10,967 bases of DNA from an uncultured Porphyromonadaceae bacterium (GTDB lineage: Bacteria > Bacteroidota > Bacteroidia > Bacteroidales > Muribaculaceae). This document shows positions 6,132-10,967 of this stretch, in pieces; the first letter of the stretch is position 1; the number at the start of each line of letters is the position of its first letter. The translations under genes were made by a program, and so were the position numbers. The notes below the pieces were generated by a model. That model did no database searches. It was given only the letters and a program-made list of their open reading frames with translations, and was not told the origin of the DNA. Location: positions 1 to 10,967 of the forward strand of contig CAJJOX010000061.1 of the NCBI GenBank assembly GCA_905193485.1, in the 5' to 3' direction.

Positions 6132-7030
6132 CTGCGCCGCTATTTGATGCTCCCAAGCCATTCATGGCAGCCATCGGCACATTCGACGGCGTACACCTCG
6201 GCCATCGCGCGCTTCTCGGCGATCTCTCACGCGTCAGTGCCGAAGCAGGATTACGCCCTGTCGCCGTGACCTTCAACCATCATCCTCTCGAGATAATTGA
6301 TCCTCAACGGGCTCCCCGTTCGCTCATGACTCTCGGGGAGCGCATCGACGCTCTACGTCGGACGGTGGGCGACGTGATTATCCTTGACTTCGACAGACGC
6401 ATGCGATCGCTTTCCGCACGTCAGTTCATGACAATGCTGCGCGACAGCTATCAGGTCCGAGCCATTTACATGGGGTTCAATCATCATTTCGGTAGCGATC
6501 GCCTGACAGAGTTCGCCGACTATCAGGCCGTTGCCGGCGAGCTCGGCATGTCGGTGCATAAAGGTATCGAGGCCGAAGCCGGCGGACACAAAGTGAGTTC
6601 ATCCATCATCCGCTCATTGGTCGCCGAAGGCGATATGGCGGAAGCCGCATTATGCCTCGGACGGCCTTACCGTTTGTCAGGCATCGTCGGCCGCGGACAT
6701 CAGATCGGCCGTCAGATCGGATTCCCAACCGCCAACATCGCGCCGCTTGATCTCCGACAGGCTGTGCCGCCTTCCGGGGTGTATGCCTGTGATGCTGTGA
6801 CGTCCGACGGAACGCGTCACCGCGCAGTAGTCAATATCGGCACACGCCCTACTGTCGCATCCGACGGGATCACCACAATCGAAGCGCATATCCTTGACTT
6901 TGATTGCGATATCTACGGCAGTGTCCTTTCCCTCGATTTTCTTCGGCGCATCCGTCCCGAGCGGCGCTTCGACAATTCTGCCGAACTGGCGGCGCAGATT
7001 GCACGCGACATCGACGAGGCACGCGTTTAG
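6128..7030 (+). CDS. ribF: Bifunctional riboflavin kinase / FAD synthetase
   Basis: RibF phosphorylates riboflavin to FMN and then adenylylates FMN to FAD. The protein has 300 residues, close to the family norm. The N-terminal nucleotidyltransferase domain (about 12-165) carries GTFDGVHLGHRALL (17-30, HxGH motif H23-H26), FNHHPLEII (49-57), MGFNHHFGSDR (115-125) and SSSIIRSLVAEGD (157-169). The C-terminal riboflavin kinase domain (about 178-298) carries GRGHQIGRQIGFPTANI (188-204), NIGTRPT (236-242) and IEAHILDFDCDIYG (251-264), whose glutamate E252 is the likely catalytic base. The ATG lies inside the stop of the preceding HAD phosphatase gene, so the two are almost certainly co-translated. 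It is convergent with the RNA methyltransferase gene. No FMN riboswitch was seen upstream of the pair. Confidence 0.97.
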   Translation: MTAPLFDAPKPFMAAIGTFDGVHLGHRALLGDLSRVSAEAGLRPVAVTFNHHPLEIIDPQRAPRSLMTLGERIDALRRTVGDVIILDFDRRMRSLSARQFMTMLRDSYQVRAIYMGFNHHFGSDRLTEFADYQAVAGELGMSVHKGIEAEAGGHKVSSSIIRSLVAEGDMAEAALCLGRPYRLSGIVGRGHQIGRQIGFPTANIAPLDLRQAVPPSGVYACDAVTSDGTRHRAVVNIGTRPTVASDGITTIEAHILDFDCDIYGSVLSLDFLRRIRPERRFDNSAELAAQIARDIDEARV

Positions 7031-7039
7031 TCGCAAGCC

Positions 7040-7070
7040 CCGCCGGCTATCGGATACTACGGTCGGATTT
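7040..7070 (+). terminator. Weak candidate terminator after ribF
   Basis: CCGCCG (7040-7045) can pair with CGG-T-CGG (7060-7066) with one bulged T and a 14-nt loop, followed by ATTTTA. It fills the 39-bp gap between two convergent genes, where a terminator is expected, but the stem and T-run are modest. Confidence 0.3.
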
Positions 7071-7618
7071 TATTCAATGGATGTCCCGTCAGCCGTCATG
7101 GCCGTGAAGAAATGCCATATGGCAATCCCCGTTGACACACTCACGTTAAGCGAATGCTTGGTGCCGAATTGCGGTATCTCGAGGCACACGTCGGCCGCAT
7201 TGACAATTTCGGCATCCACCCCCTGCACCTCATGACCCGCGATTATGGCATAGCGTCCGGAGCGTCCGGGGTGGAATTGTTGCAGTTCGATGCTTCCTTT
7301 CACCTGTTCGAGCGCACACACCGTGTATCCCTCGTCGTGCAGCTGTTTCACGGCCTCATGCGTTGTCGTATGGTATTCCCAAACCACCGAGTCTTCCGCC
7401 CCTAAGGCTGTCTTGTGGATTTCGGGCGAGGGGGGCGTCGCTGTGATGCCGCACAGCATGATCCGATTCACCATAAAGGCATCGCTTGTGCGGAATATCG
7501 AGCCGATATTGTTCAGCGAACGCACATTGTCGAGAACCACCGTGAGCGGCAGTTTGACACGGGCGCGATACTGTTCTACAGTGTCGCGCCCGAGATCGAA
7601 TATCGTTTTCTTTTCCAA
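7070..7618 (-). CDS. SpoU/TrmH family RNA 2'-O-methyltransferase
   Basis: This is a SPOUT-fold, SAM-dependent RNA ribose methyltransferase of 182 residues. Motif 1 is LDNVRSLNNIGSIFRT (29-44), motif 2 is IIAGHEVQGV (125-134) and motif 3 is IPQFGTKHSLNVSVSTG (148-164); motifs 2 and 3 form the knot that binds SAM. Motif 2 usually has Asn or Ser before the Glu, but here it is His129. The start must be a TTG at 7618: an in-frame TAA lies two codons upstream, and the first internal ATG (codon 49) would remove motif 1. There is no N-terminal substrate-binding domain as in RlmB, so the target (tRNA or rRNA) cannot be assigned. It follows serS by 27 nt on the same strand and is probably co-transcribed with it. 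Confidence 0.92.
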   Translation of the reverse strand: MEKKTIFDLGRDTVEQYRARVKLPLTVVLDNVRSLNNIGSIFRTSDAFMVNRIMLCGITATPPSPEIHKTALGAEDSVVWEYHTTTHEAVKQLHDEGYTVCALEQVKGSIELQQFHPGRSGRYAIIAGHEVQGVDAEIVNAADVCLEIPQFGTKHSLNVSVSTGIAIWHFFTAMTADGTSIE

Positions 7619-7645
7619 GTCTTATGTCGTGGATAGGGGGGCTGA

Positions 7646-8917
7646 TCAGTCGATGATTGTGAAGCCGGTGTATTTGTGCAGATATTCCGGCACTTTGATG
7701 CCTTCGGGGGTCTGGTTGTTTTCAAGCAGGGCGGCCATGATGCGCGGCAATGCCAGAGCCGATCCGTTGAGCGTGTGGCACAGGTGTGTCTTCTTGTCGG
7801 CTCCGCGATAGCGGCATTTCAGACGGTTGGCCTGATAGGTTTCGAAGTTGGATACCGACGACACTTCGAGCCAACGTTTTTGAGCGGCCGAGAACACTTC
7901 GAAGTCAAACGTTATCGCCGACGTGAAGCTCATGTCGCCGCCGCACAGACGCAGTATGTGCCATGGCAACCCTAATTTCTCAAGCAGCCCCTGCACATGG
8001 TCTTTCATTTCTTCAAGCGCCGCATATGAATCTTCGGGTTTCTCGATGCGCACGATCTCTACTTTGTCAAACTGGTGCAGACGGTTAAGCCCTCTCACGT
8101 CTTTGCCGTAGCTGCCGGCCTCACGGCGGAAGCAGGCCGAATAGGCGCAGTTCTTTTTGGGCAGATCGCTTTCGTTAAGTATCACGTCGCGGTATATGTT
8201 GGTCACCGGCACCTCGGCTGTCGGGATCAGGTAGAGTTTGTCTTCGTTCACAAGATACATCTGACCCTCTTTGTCTGGAAGCTGCCCCGTGCCGTAACCC
8301 GAAGCTTCGTTCACCACATACGGCGGCTCGATCTCAAGATATCCGGCTTTGCCTGCTTCGTCAAGGAAAAACTGGATGAGGGCGCGTTGCAGACGGGCTC
8401 CCTTGCCCATATACACCGGGAAGCCGGCGCCGGTAATCTTGACACCGAGATCGAAATCGATCAGGTTGTATTTCTTTGCCAGATCCCAGTGGGGAAGTGC
8501 GTCGGCGGGAAGATCGGGCATCGGGCCGCCCGTTTTTTCTACGACGTTGTCTTCGGCGCTCTTGCCTTCGGGCACCATGTCGCAGGGCGTGTTGGGAATG
8601 GTCAGGAGTATGTCGCGGATCTCGCTCTCGGCCTGCGACAGTTTATCGGCCACGGTCTTCTGCGACTCTTTGAGTTCTGCCACTTTTGACTTGGCTTCCT
8701 CGGCTTCCTGTTTAAGGCCCTGTTTCATGAGCTGGCCTATTTTGGCGGCATATTTGTTGAGCTCGGCGGCCGTGTTGTCGTTGGCAAGCTGAAGCTTGCG
8801 GCGGTTATCGTCGAGGGTGAGCACTTTGCTGATCGGCTCTTTTGCGTCAAAGCCCTTGATGGCCAGACGTTTCACTATGTTGTCGGGGTTCTCCTTGATT
8901 TGCTGTAATGTAAGCAT
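7646..8917 (-). CDS. serS: Serine--tRNA ligase (SerRS)
   Basis: SerRS charges tRNA-Ser (and tRNA-Sec where present) with serine in the cytoplasm. The ATG at 8917 gives 423 residues, the standard bacterial length, and begins MLTLQQIKENPDNIVKRL as expected. The N-terminal antiparallel coiled-coil arm that grips the tRNA long variable arm spans about 30-105. The class II catalytic core has motif 1 around LEIEPPYVVNEASGYGTGQ (194-212), motif 2 FRREAGSYGKDVRGLNRLHQ (263-282) and motif 3 TLNGSALALPRIMAALLEN (382-400). EVSSVSNFETYQANRLKCRY (351-370) is the usual serine/ATP-site region. The frame is open upstream to 9049, but that extension overlaps the GatB/YqeY gene and is not SerRS-like. It lies between the GatB/YqeY gene (58 nt upstream) and the RNA methyltransferase (27 nt downstream), a coherent translation cluster. 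Confidence 0.98.
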   Translation of the reverse strand: MLTLQQIKENPDNIVKRLAIKGFDAKEPISKVLTLDDNRRKLQLANDNTAAELNKYAAKIGQLMKQGLKQEAEEAKSKVAELKESQKTVADKLSQAESEIRDILLTIPNTPCDMVPEGKSAEDNVVEKTGGPMPDLPADALPHWDLAKKYNLIDFDLGVKITGAGFPVYMGKGARLQRALIQFFLDEAGKAGYLEIEPPYVVNEASGYGTGQLPDKEGQMYLVNEDKLYLIPTAEVPVTNIYRDVILNESDLPKKNCAYSACFRREAGSYGKDVRGLNRLHQFDKVEIVRIEKPEDSYAALEEMKDHVQGLLEKLGLPWHILRLCGGDMSFTSAITFDFEVFSAAQKRWLEVSSVSNFETYQANRLKCRYRGADKKTHLCHTLNGSALALPRIMAALLENNQTPEGIKVPEYLHKYTGFTIID

Positions 8918-8975
8918 GGCGTTTCGTTTTTTTGAAGATAAAGATGTGACGTTAAAGGCTTGTTTGCCGGTCGGC

Positions 8976-9425
8976 TCAGGCCAGAAGCTCGCGCACTTTT
9001 GCCGATATGGCTTTGCCGTCGGCTTTGCCGGCAAGCGCTTTAGAGGCAACGCCCATCACCTTGCCCATCTCTTTCTGCGATGTGGCTCCGGTCTGGGCTA
9101 TGATGTCGCGCAAAGCGGCAGTGAGTTCTTCGTCGCTCAGCTGTTTCGGAAGATATTCCTCGATGACGGCTGCTTCAGCCAATTCATTCTCGGCAAGTTC
9201 CGGACGGTTCTGCTCTGAATAAATCACGGCTGTTTCGCGGCGCTGTTTGGCCATTTTTGCAAGTATCTTGGTCGCTTTGTCATCGGTCAGCGTTCCATCC
9301 GATCCTTTGGCTGTCTTAGCTTCCAGAAATTCTTTCTTTATACCGCGGAGCGTTTCCAGACGCACCTTTTCCTTTGCCAGCATGGCGGCTTTTATGTCGT
9401 TGCTGATTCTGTCAAATAAGTCCAT
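8976..9425 (-). CDS. GatB/YqeY domain-containing protein
   Basis: This is a small cytoplasmic all-helical protein (149 residues) related to the tRNA-binding C-terminal tail of the GatB subunit of Glu/Asp-tRNA amidotransferase. Stand-alone YqeY proteins are widespread and their exact function is not settled. The family pattern is clear: MDLFDRISNDIKAAMLAKEK at the N-terminus, LETLRGIKKEFLEAK (23-37), IEEYLPKQLSDEEL (88-101) and GKVMGVASKALAGKADGKAI (121-140). The ATG at 9425 is preferred to the TTG two codons upstream at 9431. Its neighbour serS fits a tRNA-related job. In many Bacteroidota this gene directly follows ftsZ; here it is about 5.6 kb away on the opposite strand. Confidence 0.93.
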   Translation of the reverse strand: MDLFDRISNDIKAAMLAKEKVRLETLRGIKKEFLEAKTAKGSDGTLTDDKATKILAKMAKQRRETAVIYSEQNRPELAENELAEAAVIEEYLPKQLSDEELTAALRDIIAQTGATSQKEMGKVMGVASKALAGKADGKAISAKVRELLA

Positions 9426-9450
9426 AATCAATGCTTTGGTTTTCAGATTG

Positions 9451-9485
9451 CAAAATTACAAAAAAAATCTTTTTCCAATTCCAAA
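9451..9485 (-). promoter_or_regulatory. Candidate promoter of the GatB/YqeY-serS-methyltransferase unit
   Basis: The minus-strand TAATTTTG (plus 9451-9458) fits the -7 consensus TAnnTTTG. Possible -33 TTG/TTTG elements lie 17 nt (9476-9478) or 23 nt (9482-9485) upstream, either side of the ideal 19-21. The leader would be only about 20 nt. Confidence 0.5.
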
Positions 9486-9601
9486 CTTCCTCCATATTTT
9501 CATCCTGTTCCATCCACCGGCCATCCCCTTTGCATCTCATGTGTTCCGACATTTCATTCATCGTCGCCCATCCGTTTCAGTCGCGGTCATCCAGGGTCCA
9601 T

Positions 9602-9633
9602 AAAAAATCGGGGCGAACTGGCTTCACGCTCCC
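9602..9633 (-). terminator. Candidate intrinsic terminator of the SIMPL gene
   Basis: On the minus strand GGGAGCG (plus 9627-9633) pairs with CGCCCC (9610-9615) with one bulged A and an 11-nt loop. GA and six T follow (9602-9607). It lies about 40 nt after the SIMPL stop codon. The rest of the 249-bp gap (9426-9674) shows no gene I can support. Confidence 0.5.
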
Positions 9634-9674
9634 GTCCGCTCCGACAATGTTATCGCTGAATATCAAATAATCTG

Positions 9675-10388
9675 CTAATCTTCCAGGAAATATGTCAGGG
9701 TGGTTACTACGCGCACTTCCTTGATGTAAGGCGTGTATTGGTCGCGGTCTTCGATCGAGAACTGACCCTGATAGGCCGACTTGATCTTGCCTAATTTCGA
9801 CTTCGAGTCCTCGGCGAATTTGCTGGCGGCCTCGCGGGCGTTTTGTGTCGCCTCGGCTATCATTGCCGGCTTGATGCTGTTAAGCTCGGTGTAGTCATAT
9901 GTCGTCTGATAAGAATAATCGCTGGCTATCGCGATGCCGTGTTCCATCAGTTCGCCCTGACGGTTGATGAGGTCGTGCACCTTGTCGACTTGCGACGAGC
10001 TGACCGTCACCACCGACTGTACGCTATAGTTGAACGGTATCGGCTGTGTGTTGTAGCGGTCGGTCGTGAGGTCGGTCATCGACGGAGCGCCTACGCTGAT
10101 CTCTTTGTCGGTAAGGCCGTTGGCCTTGAGATAGGCCACGATGTCGGCATTTGTCTTCGATACGGCGGCATATACCGTGGGCAGATCATTGCCGACTTGT
10201 TTGAACACTATCGGCCAGGTCACTCGGTTGGCTTTCACTTCACGGGTGGCGAGTCCCCTCACATCTACTGTGCGCTGGCTGTCGGGAATCGCCCTCAGGC
10301 CGCTGCGTATGCACAGGCCGATGGCAAGAAGGCCGCAGGCTATCAGTGCCGCAGCCACAATGCTTGATTGTTTCATTAGCGTTTTCAT
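9675..10388 (-). CDS. SIMPL (DUF541) domain protein, membrane-anchored or secreted
   Basis: This 237-residue protein has an N-terminal hydrophobic segment (about 8-28, VAAALIACGLLAIGLCI) that can serve as a membrane anchor or uncleaved signal. The rest is a SIMPL/DUF541 domain, the family that includes BP26/Omp28 and YggE-type periplasmic proteins. Typical landmarks are TVDVRGLATREVKANRVTWP (40-59), the NGLTDKEISVG turn (90-100) and the conserved C-terminal block around AREAASKFAEDSKSKLGKI (184-202), QGQFSIEDRD (207-216) and VRVVTTLTYFLE (225-236). The molecular function is unsettled; links to oxidative stress and to oligomeric envelope structures are reported for relatives. It lies 50 nt downstream of the DUF4919 gene in the same direction and may share its transcript. 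The ATG at 10388 gives the full N-terminal segment; an alternative ATG four codons later would also keep it. Confidence 0.88.
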   Translation of the reverse strand: MKTLMKQSSIVAAALIACGLLAIGLCIRSGLRAIPDSQRTVDVRGLATREVKANRVTWPIVFKQVGNDLPTVYAAVSKTNADIVAYLKANGLTDKEISVGAPSMTDLTTDRYNTQPIPFNYSVQSVVTVSSSQVDKVHDLINRQGELMEHGIAIASDYSYQTTYDYTELNSIKPAMIAEATQNAREAASKFAEDSKSKLGKIKSAYQGQFSIEDRDQYTPYIKEVRVVTTLTYFLED

Positions 10389-10438
10389 ACTCTGTTGTGC
10401 ATTATAGTTGTTGTTATGGTGTGTGTCAGGATATTGTC

Positions 10439-10967
10439 TTAGAATTGTCCGAAATATAATATCACCTCGTCGGGCACGCCCTCAAACGTGACCTTGACCG
10501 CATCCTGAGCCCCGATCCGGGCACGTCCTGTCACGGATGTCGGCTGAAGGTATTTTATTATGAACTCTTCAATATCCGACGGGCGGATAACAATATACGG
10601 GCTTGATTCGGTGACACCCGTGCCTGAGGCGAAAATCGCGTCGCATATGCCGTTGATGCGGCTGCGGTATGATTCTGCTTTGGCTTTGGAGGCTTCGTCG
10701 GTCGAAAGGGTCGATGCGGCAAAGGCCTTGAACAGCAGACTTAGATTGGTCGGATCTGTTGCCAGTGCTTCTTCGCAGCGGCGCAGCGTCCTGCCCATGT
10801 CGCCCGAGGCATAGATATCCGCGATGTCGGCATATTTGCTGTCGGCCTTGAAGCCCGGCTGCAGCGCCGATCCGTAATAGACGGTCGTGTATTCGGCTTC
10901 TGTCAGCGGTTCGCCTGCCTTGAAGCGCTGGAGCAGCGTGGCATAGGCTGGGCGGGGTGGCTTGGTG
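10439..10967 (-). CDS. DUF4919 domain protein, C-terminal part (partial)
   Basis: The minus-strand frame is open from the window edge (first full codon at 10966) to TAA at 10439-10441, giving 175 residues without a start. The segment PAYATLLQRFKAGEPLTEAE followed by YTTVYYGSALQPGF (visible residues 6-39) is the pattern by which I recognise DUF4919, a family common in Bacteroidales and mostly of unknown function. A helical middle, with EEALATDPTNLSLLFKAFAA reading like a TPR hairpin, leads to a beta-rich end (SSPYIVIRPSDIEEFIIKYL, then VKVTFEGVPDEVILYFGQF). The ATG at 10796-10798 is internal and not the start. Full-length relatives usually have a signal peptide, which would lie outside the window. 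It precedes the SIMPL gene by 50 nt. Confidence 0.75.
   Translation of the reverse strand, partial: TKPPRPAYATLLQRFKAGEPLTEAEYTTVYYGSALQPGFKADSKYADIADIYASGDMGRTLRRCEEALATDPTNLSLLFKAFAASTLSTDEASKAKAESYRSRINGICDAIFASGTGVTESSPYIVIRPSDIEEFIIKYLQPTSVTGRARIGAQDAVKVTFEGVPDEVILYFGQF

Noticed and set aside
8075..8689. 204-codon plus-strand frame inside serS
   Set aside because: It is antisense to the conserved SerRS core, with no start context or recognisable domain; a shadow frame.
8918..9049. 44-residue N-terminal extension of SerRS
   Set aside because: It overlaps the GatB/YqeY gene and precedes the standard SerRS N-terminus at the ATG at 8917.
9426..9674. Small plus-strand frames in the gap between the GatB/YqeY and SIMPL genes
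   Set aside because: They cover the promoter and terminator candidates, are biased in composition (Phe/Ser/His/Pro), and resemble no protein; nothing else was found in this gap.
1..10967. Mobile element, CRISPR array, tRNA, rRNA, riboswitch or defence system
   Set aside because: No transposase or integrase motifs, no regularly spaced repeats, no tRNA-like cloverleaf and no FMN-riboswitch-like leader before the ribF operon were seen by eye.

Overview
The window is a housekeeping stretch of a Bacteroidota chromosome, most likely order Bacteroidales; a Muribaculaceae-like organism is my best guess from the moderately GC-rich coding sequence and the protein flavour, but no rRNA or marker search was possible. 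Supporting signs are promoter boxes of the Bacteroidota type (TAnnTTTG at -7), start codons without a convincing Shine-Dalgarno sequence, a secreted protein ending in a T9SS-sorting-like domain, and DUF4919 and SIMPL proteins of the kind common in gut Bacteroidales.

Left third, plus strand: the 3' end of ftsQ, then ftsA and ftsZ, the end of the division/cell-wall cluster. ftsZ runs into an unusually long, perfect 25-bp hairpin followed by a T-run, but its reading frame has no stop before that hairpin. It continues antisense through the convergent lrp gene to 3380. This is the most surprising observation in the window.

Middle: on the minus strand lie an Lrp/AsnC regulator, with a textbook promoter and an 18-bp palindrome over its -33 box, and upstream of it a secreted modular endonuclease I. 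A divergent intergenic region with an inverted repeat separates the nuclease from a plus-strand, translationally coupled pair: a HAD phosphatase and the bifunctional riboflavin kinase/FAD synthetase RibF.

Right half, minus strand: a GatB/YqeY-domain protein, serS (seryl-tRNA synthetase) and a SpoU-type RNA methyltransferase form a probable translation-related transcription unit. Then come a SIMPL-domain envelope protein and, cut by the window end, a DUF4919 protein.

No mobile element, CRISPR array, tRNA or rRNA was recognised. I do not see a new multi-gene system here; the points of interest are the missing ftsZ stop codon, the regulatory DNA around lrp and the nuclease/HAD divergent region, and the HAD-ribF coupling.
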